A DNA stretch of 64,000 bases. Origin: Botryococcus braunii (Eukaryota; Chlorophyta; Trebouxiophyceae). Numbering within the stretch: the first letter of the stretch is position 1; every line of letters starts with the position of its first letter. Both the position numbers and the translations under genes were made by a program. The notes below the pieces were generated by a model. It searched no databases and was not told the DNA's origin. It saw only the letters and a list, made by a program, of their open reading frames with translations. This document shows positions 9,204-20,804 of the stretch, piece by piece. The stretch lies in assembly GCA_002005505.1 (NCBI GenBank), contig KV908612.1, forward strand, positions 88,786 through 152,785, given 5' to 3'.

Positions 9204-11747
9204 ACCCTACCCGATGGAACGTCTAAACCGAAATTTGTTGCAGTACCTATAGGTAAAGCTGAGGACACCTTATCCACTTTCGCTCGTGAGCAACAAGCAA
9301 ATAAACATTTAAGTGCTTGTTTTCTAATGGGTAGTAAAGTGGCGAAATCCAAGGCAGTGTACCCATGGCTAAAAGGCATGAGAGTTATCCTGCAAGGTAC
9401 CAAGGGACCTGATGTCCCCTACTCCTATGTAGTTTACCATGCCGGACCCAAATTTAGCGTATCTTTTGCTCAAGCTTTTTCAAATAGGCATTTAGCAATG
9501 CTTTTTCATGTTAACTGTACTGGTGTGAAGGGCGTCGCTTTAGTCGATACCGGGGCGACGCACTCGTTCGTTAGACATGACTTCCTAGCTACTCTCGGAG
9601 TGAGGCTGTCAAAGAAGTGTGTGGATGTCCAGCTTGCAGATGGGCAGACCATGCGCTCGGCGGGGACAGCTAAGCTCAGGGTGCACTTATCTCAAACATA
9701 TGTGGAACAGAGGGATTTCATTGTCTGCGAAACTCTGTTGGATGGGGTGGACTTAATCCTTGGTGAGGATTTTCTGAAAGAAAGAAAAGCGTTAATTGAC
9801 TACAATCATGGCGCAGTTCATCTTAAACCGCCTCATTCCTCACACTACATTACACTCCTCAACCCGCTGCCCCCTAGTGAAAGAGGTACCTTACCGGCGC
9901 AAAAAGTGAATGTTATAAGTGAGGGTCAAGCTAGGCGGGCTATGCGAAAGGGTTGTCCAGGGTTTTGGGGGGTTGTGCGAGAGGCAAGGAGTGGACAGGA
10001 CTCAGTTTGTGCAACACACTATCTCCATAGGGTTGCAGTGGCAACTACAGAGGGGGATAATCCTTGGGACGAAGACAGCGGAGCCACCGGCCTAAATTTA
10101 AACGAAAACTCCCGGCGTGTTATTGAGGGCATGAAAGACAAGCCACAGGACTTGAAGCAATTGTTGTTAGAGTTTTTGGATGTTTTTCCAGAGAAATTGC
10201 CAGATTTACCTCCAGACAGGGGCATCGTGCACACTATACCTATGACACCCGGCCATACGCCGCCCTGTCGCCCCACTTATAGGTTGGCTGAACCAGAAGT
10301 GGCGGAGTGTCGGAGGCAGGTTGAGGAATTACTGGCACAGGGTTTCATCAGGCCGAGTGCATCACCGTATGGTAGCCCCATATTGTTTGTGAGAAAGAAA
10401 GACGGAACATTCCGAATGGTTATAGATTACAGGGCAGTTAATAACTTAACAAGGAAGGACAAATATCCGTTGCCACGGATAGACGATCTTCTGGACAAGC
10501 TGCAGGGTTCAAAGTTCTTTACCTCTTTTGATCTCTTGTCAGGTTACCATCAAGTGCGATTACATGAATCTGATGTTCCCAAAACCGCTTTTAGAACACC
10601 CTTAGGTTCATTTAAATTTTTGGTGCTTCCTTTTGGTCTCACGAATGCTCCCTCCACGTTTCAGAGACTGATGAACAGTGTGTTTCATGATTTTATTCGA
10701 GAGGGTTTTGTTGTGGTTTACCTAGATGATTTGTTGGTATACAGCAAGTCCAGGGAACAGCACTTAGAGCACTTAACTTGCATCCTTACTCGGCTGAGAG
10801 AGGAAAAACTTTATGCAAAATTATCCAAGTGTGAGTTTTTTGCTGACGAGTTGCGGTATTTGGGACATGTCGTGGGGCGCGACGGCATCAAAGTTGACCC
10901 TGCCAAAGTTCGGACTATTGTGGACTGGCCAACACCCACGGGGAGCACGCACGTACGACAATTCTTGGGACTAGCCAACTACTTCCGCAAGTTCGTCCCG
11001 GGTTACAGTACGCTTGCGGCCCCCTTAACCCGGCTCACTGGCAAAGTTCCTTGGACGTGGGGAGAAGCTGAAGAGCACGCGTTTCAAAGTTTAAAAGAAA
11101 CTTTGTCCAATGCTCCTGTACTAGCACCCCCAGACAGTAGCAAGCCTTTCAAAGTGATCTCAGATGCCAGTGACTATGGGGTGGGTGCAGTACTATTGCA
11201 AGAAGGTAGACCTGTAGCATACTTCAGTAAAAAGCTTAGTAATGCCGAACGCAATTATTCCACAACTGAGAAAGAGCTTGCAGGTGTGTTGTATGCCCTC
11301 AAGGAGTGGAGGTGTTACTTATTAGGGCAAACTTTCACAGTTGTTACGGACCATCGCGCGAATAGTTTTTTGCAAACCCAAACCCTACTCTCACCCAGAC
11401 GGGCGCGCTGGGCGGAGTTTCTACAGTTATTCGACATCCAATGGGAATATGCACCGGGATCCACTAACCCTGCTGACCCATTGTCTAGGAGTCCTCACTT
11501 AGCCGGGGCCCACGTCCGAGCCCTAGCTCGGGCCCAGGCTGGGGTTCAGGCGTCGGTTCAGGCTAGGGCAGGGCCCCTGGGGGAGCACTCTCCCCCTGTC
11601 GGAGTAGGAGCGATGGGGGTTGGGGAGGCTGCAGACTCCACCACCCTACCCACGCCGATGGACGGGTTGAGGGGATGGGGAAGGGTTTTAAGTGAGGCAT
11701 ATGAGATAGATGATTGGCTCCATCGTAAACAAAATCGCCGCAAGTAA
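9204..11747 (+). pseudogene. G1 gypsy protease-reverse transcriptase-RNase H
   Basis: Open frame from about 9204; the first ATG is 9327. Protease active site VDTGATHSFV (about 9540-9570); reverse transcriptase with FRMVIDYRAVNN (about 10410), PFGLTNAPSTFQ and catalytic YLDD (about 10720); RNase H with ISDASDYGVGAVL (about 11155) and TDHRA. The domain order and YLDD motif mark a Ty3/gypsy element, chromovirus-like. The frame ends at TAA 11745-11747, between RNase H and integrase, where chromoviruses usually continue, so the stop is probably a mutation. Confidence 0.88.
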
Positions 11748-11829
11748 AGCTTCCATAGTGGCTTGTGGAAGCGCGGTGCGCGCATTTACGTTCCCTCTCA
11801 CCATATGAGTTCTGACGGTGTCGAACGTA

Positions 11830-12553
11830 ACCTTCGTAGAGAAATCCTGGAAAATTTGCATGGACCACCTATAGTTGGTCATCCAGGCAGGGACAGACCC
11901 TCGAATTAGTTCAACGTTCCTGGTGGTGGCCAGGGATGGCCTCAGATGTGGCTGACTTTGTGGCCCAATGTGACTCGTGTCAACGTGTCAAAGCCCCAGC
12001 ACACTTACCTGTAGGGTTACTACACCCTCTAGAAATACCTGACAGAAAGTAGCAATCAATGTCTATGGACCTAATCACTGGACTGCCAAGAACTAAGGAA
12101 CGGTATGACGCTATCTGGGTTGCTGTTGATAGGTTGTCAAAGTATGCGCACTTTGCTCCGACGACCACTGACGCAAGTGCAGAAGTGATAGCTCAACTGT
12201 TGCGGACCCGTGTCTTCACCTTGCATGGGTTTCCCACTCACATTGTGTCAGACAGAGATCCTAGATGGGTGGGTCGCTTCTGTCAAGAGCTCTTTCGGTT
12301 GACCGGTTGTCGCTCTGCGCTATCTACAGCGTTTCATCCGCAGACCGACGGTCAAACGGAACGAATTTATAGGATCTTGGAGGACTACTTGCGTCATTAC
12401 GTCACTGGAAGACACAACGACTGGGATAAACATTTGTGTGAGGCTGAATTTTCTTACAACAACACTTTTCAGCAATCAATCAACACTACTCCCTTTAGAT
12501 TGACCTTCGGTCAGGATCCCACGATTCCCTTCAGGAAGTCTATGAAGGTGTGA
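11830..12553 (+). pseudogene. G1 gypsy integrase, broken and truncated
   Basis: The zinc-binding part is readable as GHPGRD and later CDSCQRVKAP (about 11970), but in shifted frames. A TAG at 12050-12052 interrupts just before the core. The core frame 12059-12553 holds the three acidic residues: D in SMDLITGLP, D in SDRDPRW and E in TDGQTER (about 12345). The coding match ends at about 12553, where DNA changes abruptly to a dinucleotide repeat. Confidence 0.85.
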
Positions 12554-12568
12554 CATCTTCTGTACGTG

Positions 12569-12692
<124 letters not shown>

Positions 12693-12849
12693 ACAGAGGG
12701 GGGGGAGGAGAGAAAGGGGGGAGCGCACACGTACCCGCCGAGACAGAAACCCAATAGTGCATGCCTGCGCATGTCTGAGGGGGGGGATGGGGGAGAGAGA
12801 GACATAAGCAGAGAGGGAACACACACAGAGAGGTGGGGGAGAAAGTGAG

Positions 12850-13930
12850 GGATAGAGGTTTGAGGTATGCTACCTGCACATCATTGAAGATATGTCGCTG
12901 CCGATCGTTTGTTTGGAAGCATTGGGCATGATATTCGGTGTCCGTCATTCGGGGCGTCGATGTTTGGGGAGCTTCAACAATAGGTGCATTGATGGGCTGC
13001 ACACGAGGTGCGTTGGATGCGGGATGTGGGTTGCGCTCTGCCAGCCAGTCGTCGAAATACGGGGATAGGTTGCGTTCACGTTGTCAGCTGCACGGATAGC
13101 ATCATATTCTGGATCTGGTTCAGCCTCCTGATTATCTGCACCCTCATCATGTGCTCCTTCGCCTTCTAAATCTAGGTACTGCCGGCCAAGGGTCTCCAGA
13201 TCTATTGTGGTGAAGTGATCATCAGTACAGATGCGTTCCGCACGTTCGTACTCATGAAATGCAGCCATAATGGTACCATCACAAACCTGCGACGGCACAC
13301 TTTGGTTGTACCTCCCAGCCATAGTGTGCTGCAGGATGAATGCAAGAAGCATGGAGGCCAGCATCTCAGTGTACTCACCAGTTGGCTTTCGTCCCGATAT
13401 GGAACGTACTGGAGCAGCAAGCTGTATTAGTAATCTTGCCCATGGCTATCGGCAGTCATCCTTGGATACATACTAACAACAGCTGGCTTAGAACATGGAC
13501 GTACATAGCGCACTTGTCCAGTCGAGAGAATAATCTTCTGATCTTCCTCTCCAGACGTAGTAAGTTCGTAGTCACTGCATGCATGCAGAGTGTGTAAACA
13601 CCAGTATACATCATCATACTGTATTAATATTCCAAAAGACGCAGGAAATCTGTGGGGCATACCGTACAAAGTGCAGGAGACAGACGTCTTTCAGATGCTA
13701 AGGGCGGAAACGATAAAACTCATGCTTTGTGGCACTGAAAGGGCAAGGTGAGTCGGGGTCATTCTCGTGTGCCTCAGCCAATCCCCAACGATCGACGAGG
13801 CGGGGGCGATTGTCTGGTTGTGCAACACAAAGAGTTTCCATGATGCGTGACGTTCCTCTGAATGCTATGCCACAGAGCTTATATGCCAGCTCTTGGAAGC
13901 TGTGACATCGGTGCCGGAAGCAGGTCATTC
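12850..13930 (-). pseudogene. Decayed PIF1-type helicase region of a mobile element (possible)
   Basis: On the minus strand, near 12850-13000, a peptide TDTEYHAQCFQTNDRQRHIF resembles the stretch just before the Walker A motif in PIF1 helicases of Helitron-type elements (EEY..., Q-R-x-I-F). Upstream pieces (13740-13927, 13427-13669, 12945-13364) are short frames with an acidic stretch (EGEGAHDEGADNQEAEPDPE) and no clear domain. No Walker A motif is found, as the sequence stops at low-complexity DNA. Ordinary non-coding DNA remains possible. Confidence 0.35.
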
Positions 13931-14403
13931 ATGTTTGATGTTTCGGCTGCAAGATACACATGTAGAGTCAGAGTACAATTGAAGGAAAGAATGTATATAT
14001 GCATATAGCTTGAAGACAGCGTACCTTCTTCGAGACGCTGACCGTTGGGCGGCTGCTTTCTGCTGTCGCTGCTGCTGCTGCCAAAGTAACAACGAAGCAG
14101 AAGTGCTTTGAAATTGTGGTGGCTGCATGGAGACAAACAGAACATGTACATGTACACAGAAGCAAAGATATGATTTACATGTACGCAATCGGCAATCCGG
14201 TATGCCGAATTGATATAGGAAAGGAAAAAACGAAGCAAAGACAACATGTAGATCTGCAAGAAAGCAAAGAGAAGACAGAGATGTAGGCGGTGGACAGTTC
14301 AATAAACAATAAAAGGAGAGTGTGGCGCAGGTGGTGTTGTCGGGCCTGTTTTGTTCAGGTGTCGGGCCTGTTTTGGAGCTATTTTTGTGGTACTTCGGGT
14401 ACA

Positions 14404-14437
14404 TCCGAGTCGGAGGCGCCTGTACTTCCGACTCGGA
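14404..14437. repeat. Perfect 11-bp inverted repeat, 12-base loop
   Basis: TCCGAGTCGGA (14404-14414) and TCCGACTCGGA (14427-14437) can form a hairpin. No T-run follows. Function unknown. Confidence 0.7.
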
Positions 14438-14439
14438 GG

Positions 14440-14512
14440 GCATGAAGATGAGTCATGAAGCATGAGCAGGAGTACAGGAAGGGGCGAAACATACGTAACT
14501 CGAGCAGCGAGG
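14440..14512. repeat. Minisatellite unit, left part
   Basis: About 70 bp sharing AGTACAGGAAGGGGC and GTAACTCGAGCAGCGAGG with two diverged units at 15414-15560. The array is split by the solo LTR at 14513-15413. Confidence 0.7.
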
Positions 14513-15413
14513 TGTTAGAAAAATAGACACTAATATGTATACCTTAGGTATTTTAGCAACATGTTGGGTCATTTCCATATTAGCATGTTTGTGAGCCACA
14601 TCAATTCATTTCAAGGGTTTATGATACTTACAATGCTCATAAACAATAAGGTACAGTCATAGTTCACTCGGGTGTATTTGAACTGTATGGTCTTTAAGGT
14701 AAATTGACACTCATAGTGGTTTATAGAGGCCCTTGTACAATTTCGGCCTGTTTTCTGCCAGTTTTCTAGTAAGGTATACTTATTCCGGATTTCATCGATC
14801 GTGAGACTTAAAGTCCTGCGGTCCTTGGTGTTTGATTCGAGGTTCGTATCGGTGGTGAGTTAAAGTTCCGAGTCACTTAGATTCGAGACTATCATCGACC
14901 GAGATTCGTACTGTTCATCGATGACCATGTCGAATCATAACGTACATTGAAATTCCAGTGCATAGTACTGATGGCATGCAAACTTGATCATGCCCGTACG
15001 CTTTCAAGATCTGGAGTTGCAAACCTGTCAGGAGGCTAATAAATGTGCAGTCTCCTTAGTATAAATAGGAATTGCCTTACAGGGTCAGTCAGTCTTGAGT
15101 TCCCTTATCAAGCTCCTGTCCCGTTTGCTTGGTCGTGTTTTGTCCACTTCTGCAAGCTTTTGTTGGGCACAGTTCACTTACTCTAAAGAGTGTGAGTTAC
15201 AGGAAATTGCAACATCATTAGATTAGTGGTTATTGTAACAAGTCTTGAGTTCCCTTATCAAGCTCCTGTCCCGTTTGCTTGGTCGTGTTTCGTCCACTTC
15301 TGCAAGCTTTTGTTGGGCACAGTTCACTTACTCTAAAGAGTGTGAGTTACAGGGAGTAACATTCCAATCTCAATTTCTACAAATTCTGTTTTGATGATGC
15401 CATTACAGCAAAA
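14513..15413 (+). repeat. Solo LTR E (two-cassette type)
   Basis: Begins TGTTAG, flanked by CGAGG on both sides (14508-14512, 15414-15418) within the same minisatellite, so a 5-bp target duplication. The right end reads GCAAAA rather than ending in CA, probably decay. A TATA box (TATAAATAGG, 15060) lies 31 bp before cassette 1 (15091-15203); a 37-bp spacer follows, then cassette 2 (15241-15353). The two 113-bp cassettes differ at one position by eye. The layout matches the A, B, C and D LTRs although the sequence does not. No internal region or primer site remains. Confidence 0.65.
15060..15068 (+). promoter_or_regulatory. TATA box of solo LTR E
   Basis: TATAAATAG, 31 bp upstream of the first cassette copy. 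The expected transcription start therefore falls at the cassette start. Confidence 0.6.
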
Positions 15414-15560
15414 CGAGGCAGGGGCCATGCAGCCGGAGCAGCCCAGGAGTGCAGGAAGGGGCTAAATATATGTAACTCGAGCAGAGAGGATGGGCCATGA
15501 AGCCAGCGCGGCCCTGGAGAGCAGGAAGGGTCGATGCTCATCTAACTCGAGCAACGAAGA
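15414..15560. repeat. Minisatellite units, right part
   Basis: Two diverged units of about 70 bp, each with GGGCCATG near the start, a GCAGGAAGG core and AACTCGAGCA near the end. Same repeat as 14440-14512. Confidence 0.65.
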
Positions 15561-16779
15561 CGGGGACCATATTCAAACCGTATAGCCCCGGCTGGGAGCC
15601 GTGGGCAAAAATCCCCTCACCCCCCCAAATAAGTTATTCCCACCCGTAATTTGGGCACTGCTTCTCAGGGATTCGCCTTTTCCTGCCACTGAAGGCATTA
15701 AATGGTCCCTTTCGTGCCTGCAAGTTCTGTCCGTAAAAACAGAGTTTGGTTCATTCCTATAGCAGTAGTAGCATCACAATATCATTTTTGACAAAAACCA
15801 GAAAATCCATCGTAAACGGCGGGCCCCATCCCATCTCTTGCCCCTTTTTTCCTAGCCAACACCGAATCCCGGCTTCCGATTGGGGCCCCATGCAGACCTC
15901 AAGTCCCCCCACGAGTCCGCCCAAAACTCCCCTCTTTTGGTCAGCTGGGCCCTAGAGAGAAGGAACAAAGCCCTTTTGTTCTCAAAAACTGCCGAGCGCA
16001 TGCCTCCTTAACCTCGATCTCCTTATGTCCGCTACAACGGAGCCCCCACAGCACCGAATAACGCCAAACTTTGTGACAACAATCTTAAATAGGAATAATA
16101 CTTTGCCTCAAGTTTAATCGGAAGAAGCTTTCATGCTCAAGACGCTGCAGCGTCTTGTTTCCAAGGCCCTGTTTGCTTCCGCGAGGCTCGTACTGAGGGG
16201 GGTCTCTAACGCGACGTGGCACCGTCTTTAAGGGCGGACCGGGGAGAGTTTATACCAGCGTGGCAGTCACGTGTACTGATGTACTATGACGTGCTGGAGT
16301 TTCAGAGCCGACATTAATTTTCTTGCGAAATGCCACACGAATTACGCCAAGTGACGGCCAGGGTGGGAATAACTTAGAAAAAGTTTTAAGTGTGGATGAC
16401 CCGGCACACGCGGAGACGAGATTATGTAAGCACCACCAATAGTCCCCATGGCCCCCATACCTACACGAAGGCCCTTGGCCTCCACCCAGCATAAGCAAGC
16501 CCTTGAAGAAAATCACAGACAGACCAATGTGCATACAATTAGTTCCTGGTTTGTGGCGGGCGCCCCCGTCATCCGGATAGATCCACAGCATCCCCAGCAA
16601 CCTATGGATGTACACGGAAACAGGGACGTGGTAAATATATAACTTATTTAGGGGGGTGCCTGGTACCTCGAAGCGGTGGAATTATTCCGCTTGTACCACC
16701 CCGATCCCCATATAGCGGTGGTCTAACTAATACTTACACGAGTAGAATATGTTCCGACAGCAACGGATAATTTGCGTCA
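15561..16779. other. No gene recognised
   Basis: Mixed-composition DNA with only short frames that show no domain or family resemblance. No LTR pair, RNA gene or terminal repeat was recognised. Confidence 0.5.
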
Positions 16780-17542
16780 GTGTCGGCTGCTGTCAAAGAC
16801 GGTTGCACATTTGCGGTGAATGCCAAGGGAGAGTATGTGGCTGTCATGTGCAAGGCAAATGATTTCTTGCGTGATATTGATTCTAAGGGGAGCTTATATT
16901 TTCTGTCTCACAAGAATGGGCTATGCGCGTGGGGAGGTGCAGCAGCATTACTGGTTACCACAAGAGAAGATACTGAATTGTGGCACAAACGCTTGGGTCA
17001 CCCTGGGATAGTATGCGTGTCAAGGATGTTGAAAGAGAAAATGATCAATGATGTGAAAGGAAGTGTAAATGAAGTAGAGAGTTGTGACTCACTCTGATGG
17101 GTGCATTCGGGGGAAGCAGACTAGGACGCCCACACCTCCCTCCACTGCGGCTGAGTCGACCGAAAGACTTCAGCTAGTCCACATGGACGTAGTTGGTGAA
17201 CTGCCAGTGGCTGGGCGGAATGGAGAGAAGTATATGCTGGTCCTTTTCACCGACTTCTCCCATAGAGTCCAGATTCTAACCTTCAGTTCAAAGGCTGAGG
17301 TAGGGGCACTTGTCCAAGAAGTTCTCCTTAATTGGGAGGTGCCAACAAAATGTAAAGTTGGCACTATTAGGACAGATAGAGGGACTGAGTTTGTGAATCA
17401 TGATCTAGCAAATTTCTTTGCACGGAAAGGGATTACTCATCAGACCTCTGCTCCATACACACCCCAGCAAAACGGGAAGGTGGAGAGGATAAATAGGGTG
17501 ATCACTAACAATAAACAGGAACACAAGTCTCGCCAAAGCTAA
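16780..17542 (+). pseudogene. Copia pre-integrase and integrase fragment
   Basis: Two overlapping frames (16780-17097 and 17084-17542) give a copia piece: ELWHKRLGHPG zinc-binding start, then CIRGKQTR, catalytic D in VHMDVVGELP (about 17180), D in RTDRGTEF (about 17370) and E in NGKVERINR (about 17475). A frameshift near 17090 separates the halves. It is clearly different from families A-D: the loop residues and linker do not match. No LTR is visible on either side. Confidence 0.88.
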
Positions 17543-18153
17543 AAACGCAAAAAGACACTTTTATTGGAAACAAGAAAGAAAAGATTTTGAAAAAACGGCT
17601 TTACAAAATTAGCCGGGCGTGCCGGCGTGGCAGGTTGACTGATGGATTCGAAAACGGGGGCCACTTTTCGACAGCACTACACACAAGCGCAGTAACTACG
17701 TTTCAAGAAAGACACCCTTCATGTTGTGTGAATAGGGCTACTGATTGCGTGTTCTTAGTTTTAAGCGCACTTCTTCCCTCGCATCTGTACACAATTTTCA
17801 CCAGTGGACACCGTTTTCACTAGACAGGCTCGCGTTTTGCAACATATTGCTTGGCTTTGTTGTTGATAGATTTGAGAAGCAATTTTGTGTCAGGGGTGGG
17901 TGGCAAGGGAGGGACCTGAGCTCTTTGAGTGCCTCTGTGGGGGCCGGGGAAAAGCGGCTTGTCCTTTGGCACTGGAGGCTTGGACTAGGTGGTGTTTTGT
18001 TGGATTAGGGCCCCTACAGTTGAGAGCTGCAAATCAGGGGGCCATCCTTAATTGGGCATATAAGAAAGCACACGGCTGCAAACAGAAGTACAAGCTCACC
18101 GGGAGGTAGCCCAACGAACAGCCTTGATACTACATTAAAATTGGGAGAATCCC
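17543..18153. other. No gene recognised
   Basis: Short frames only, without family resemblance. Lies between a copia scrap and the tail of gypsy G2. Confidence 0.5.
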
Positions 18154-18657
18154 ATGCCTGGCACATGCGCTATAGCACTTCCCCTCGAAGCCAGTGTTGT
18201 ACAAAGTTTTGTCCTTGGGTGCGGTGACTTCGTGCTGGTGGATCGCGACTTCTGTGCAGTGCATCGCAAACTCCCACACACCTTTGCGCCTCGTCGCGTG
18301 GGACCCTTCAAGGTCCTCGACTTACCTGGTCCCAATGCATACCGCCTGGACTTCCCTGACGGCTATGACCAATACCACCCAATGGTCATTGTAAATTCCC
18401 TCACCCTCTACCGCACTGCAGAGGGAGCGTGAGCACGCCGCCACCGCCATCGCACCTTGTCAACAATCACATTGAATACGAGGTTGAGACCATTCTGGAT
18501 CACAAGCCGCGCACCGATGACCGCGGCCGTGCTCTGTACGACCCGGACGGGTCCCCTCATTTGCAGTATCTCGTCCGTTGGAAGGGCCACGACCCAAGCG
18601 AGGACAGTTGGGAGCCACTCAACCACTTCACGCGCTGCCACAAAAAAATGGAAGAAT
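18154..18657 (+). pseudogene. Gypsy G2 integrase C-terminus and chromodomain, left part
   Basis: Frame 18154-18432 is the integrase C-terminal part (GDFVLVDRDF; RRVGPFKVLD; NAYRLDFP). After a frameshift near 18430 a second frame gives a chromodomain: YEVETILDHK, LQYLVRWKGH, DSWEPLNHF (about 18475-18635). Chromodomains at this place define chromoviruses and are thought to guide integration to marked chromatin. Copia B1 is inserted right after AGAAT at 18653-18657, and the frame resumes at 32662. Confidence 0.9.
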
Positions 18658-19387
18658 TGTTATAATAGTGAAAGAACATTTTGGTGCCTTTCCCTCAGAA
18701 GAGTAATTGTGGCCAGATCAGCTCCAATTACCAGTGGGAACATTCATTAGAATGAGTAATAGGTGGCAGAACCTAGGAGTTCTGCCAGAACCAATCTAGA
18801 CCAATTTTACGGTGATGAGGGAGGATGAGGTAATCAGACACGGTTTGCTCGAAAAGCTATATGCTCCTGGCTCGAAGAAATGAGGCACTTGATTGGGACA
18901 TCAAAAGCACTTCGGGTGTTTGTTGTTTAACTGTTGCCAGTCAAGTCACCTCATTCACAGTCGCCACTGCTTGTTAACCGACGTACAACAAGAGTGTCGC
19001 CGGGCTAAACACCCTCGTGCCGGGTCATACAGGTAAACTGTTGTCAGGGCATTACGTGCACAAGAACAATGGATTAGGAAAGGGTCTAGATAATGTGTAT
19101 TAGAAATGTGCTAATGTTTTAGCTCATCGGACATCGGTAATGCAGACTATCAGTAACTTCGTAAATAGAGTAGTTTGAATTGCTGAGTGATGAGAGAGAG
19201 CAATAAGCATTGTAAGACTTGATTGGGACATCAAAAGCACTTCGGGTGTTTGTTGTTTAACTGTTGCCAGTCAAGTCACCTCATTCACAGTCGCCACTGC
19301 TTGTTAACTGACGTACAACAAGAGTGTCGCCGGGCTAAACACCCTCGTGCCGGGTCATACAGGGAACGCCGAACTCAGAAGTTTACA
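18658..19387 (+). repeat. B1 5' LTR (two-cassette type)
   Basis: 730 bp. Cassette 1 at 18887-19032 and cassette 2 at 19217-19362 (146 bp each). The spacer between them starts GTAAACTG and ends TGTAAG. Differs from the 3' LTR at a handful of positions, for example GTAATTGTGG against GTAATAGTGG. Confidence 0.95.
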
Positions 19388-19404
19388 GGTTATGGGCCCA
19401 CCAC
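19388..19404 (+). other. B1 primer-binding site (initiator tRNA-Met anticodon arm)
   Basis: GGTTATGGGCCCACCAC, adjacent to the LTR end. All 17 bases are complementary to the plant-type initiator tRNA-Met anticodon arm as I recall it. The same site starts at 33758 (D), 34764 (B2), 35946 (B3), 43639 (C) and, on the minus strand, ends at 26794 (A2). Confidence 0.85.
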
Positions 19405-19453
19405 TCTTCTGCGGGGGCATGTAAAATGTATGACTCGGGCAAAGTATTCTGCT

Positions 19454-19978
19454 ATGGCGCGAAAGAGACCAACCGGACGCATGAGCACGGGCGGACGTAG
19501 ACCTCCTCCACCTCCACCTCCTCCTCCGACATATAACGAGCGAAGAAAGGCAGGAGGAGAGAAAGGACCACGAACGATAGAAGAACGAGCATTCCTGGTA
19601 AAGGACTTTGTAAACGAAGCTCACGGACGGGGAGCACTCACGCCTCCTCGGTGGTTCCGAGAACGCTTTCCGATATATCCAGCTTATAAATTCACTGTGT
19701 GGGAAATCTCATTCATCAACGGAGAGCCTGGATATCTAACACGAGCAATTTTTGAGAGGTGCCTACAGCAAACGGGAGGACCGTCACACGAAACTTATTG
19801 GACAGAGAAGGCAGCCTACGCAGCCATTGAGCTAGCTTTGAGCAGCCTGGGAGACGACTTCATTGATGGTCTAATTCTCTGCGGCGAGGGCGAATTCCAC
19901 GTGGACGAGTGGGTCACAGAGGACGACAGTGAGGACGAGGACGGAGACTCCAGACTGTCAGAAAGGAGCGACGACTGA
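19454..19978 (+). CDS. ORF0 of B1, unknown protein, 174 aa
   Basis: An extra frame between the primer site and gag-pol. Basic start (MARKRPTGRM), a proline run (about residues 20-28), KAGGEKGPRTIEERAFLVKD, a central conserved block with FPIYPAYKF, FINGEPGYLTR and YWTEKAAYA, then a strongly acidic tail (EDDSEDEDGDS) ending SERSDD. The stop TGA lies 15 bp before the gag ATG at 19994. Complete and unbroken here; near-identical in B3, complete once the insert is removed in B2, diverged in D. I recognise no known domain. Standard copia elements have no such frame, so a helper or regulatory role is only a guess. Confidence 0.85.
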   Translation: MARKRPTGRMSTGGRRPPPPPPPPPTYNERRKAGGEKGPRTIEERAFLVKDFVNEAHGRGALTPPRWFRERFPIYPAYKFTVWEISFINGEPGYLTRAIFERCLQQTGGPSHETYWTEKAAYAAIELALSSLGDDFIDGLILCGEGEFHVDEWVTEDDSEDEDGDSRLSERSDD

Positions 19979-19993
19979 CCAGTACCAAACAGC

Positions 19994-20804
19994 ATGAAGA
20001 AGAAGGGTACCAGCACCAGCTCTGAATCCAAGTCAGCAGGAGAGGAGTCCACATCAACTCCTACCAGGGAACCTTGCACTCCCAGTACCTCAAGGGGGGA
20101 AGGAGACACCCTTCCCAAGGTCATTGCCACACAGGTCAAGGTCCATATAAAACTGCAACGTAAAGGCCAGAACTTTGTGGTGTGGGACAATGCTTTCACT
20201 GCAGCAAATGATGCAAAGGGTTCTTTGCCCGCCATCCAACAAGCTATGCCTGGGACTACCCATAATGCTGCAGCATTGTTGTTACTGTATGAATCAGTTC
20301 CTGAAGACTGGTTGGGGGAGCTGTCAAGTAAACCATCGGCATATGATGCATATGTGCATATTTGTAGGAAAATTGTGGGAGGCTACAATCCTCAGGCCAA
20401 TGCTGACTGGCTAAAGGAGATGTCCCGTGGCATGAAACAAGGTGAAACAATTTCCCAGTACGTCAATAGGATGATCAATCTGAAAGGTTGCTTGAAGAGA
20501 AATGGTCATGATCTCCTGGATGGGCACGTGGCCACACAGATTGTGCAGGGCTTGCCTGCAGCTGCCAACTCCCCTGGACTACTGCCTACAGCCGTGGCTT
20601 ATCCCCTGAACCAGCTGGCAGACCTCATCTCCACCACAGCAGAAGCAACGGGCTATAATGATGACCCAGATCTGCCTGCAGCGGTCATGACAGCACAGCC
20701 AATGCTGACTGCAGCAGTCCCTGCCCCTACTGCATGTGCTGTGACTCAGACAAGACAGCCTGCATACACAGAGGCCCAGGTGGAGGTACGTGGTACGTGC
20801 AACT
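19994..20804 (+). pseudogene. B1 Gag, first part
   Basis: Copia Gag from ATG 19994 (MKKKGTSTSSESK) through the capsid core (FVVWDNAFTAAND; WLKEMSRGMKQGET; GHDLLDGHVATQIVQGLP). It is cut by A2 just inside the zinc knuckle: the last codons read GTCN. It resumes at 27489. Confidence 0.92.

Larger units (their letters stand above)
240..12568 (+). mobile_element. Ty3/gypsy element G1, 3'-truncated, interrupted by A1
   Basis: Order of parts: putative LTR (240-519), leader, gag with one CCHC knuckle (7753-9085), protease, reverse transcriptase and RNase H (about 9204-11747), integrase (about 11830-12553). Integrase following RNase H is the gypsy order. The C-terminal integrase part, chromodomain and 3' LTR are missing, with an AC/GC microsatellite directly after the break. 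Copia A1 lies inside the leader, between the primer site and gag. Several frameshifts and stops make G1 dead. Confidence 0.8.

Noticed and set aside
13202..14443. Host protein-coding gene in the 13-14.5 kb frames
   Set aside because: Frames are short, overlap on both strands and show no conserved domain beyond a weak helicase hint.
17587..18109. Captured host gene between copia and gypsy scraps
   Set aside because: No domain, no codon bias and overlapping short frames; nothing supports a gene.
18887..19362. CRISPR-like spaced direct repeats in the LTRs
   Set aside because: Only two long repeats per LTR, eukaryotic context, fully explained by the two-cassette LTR.
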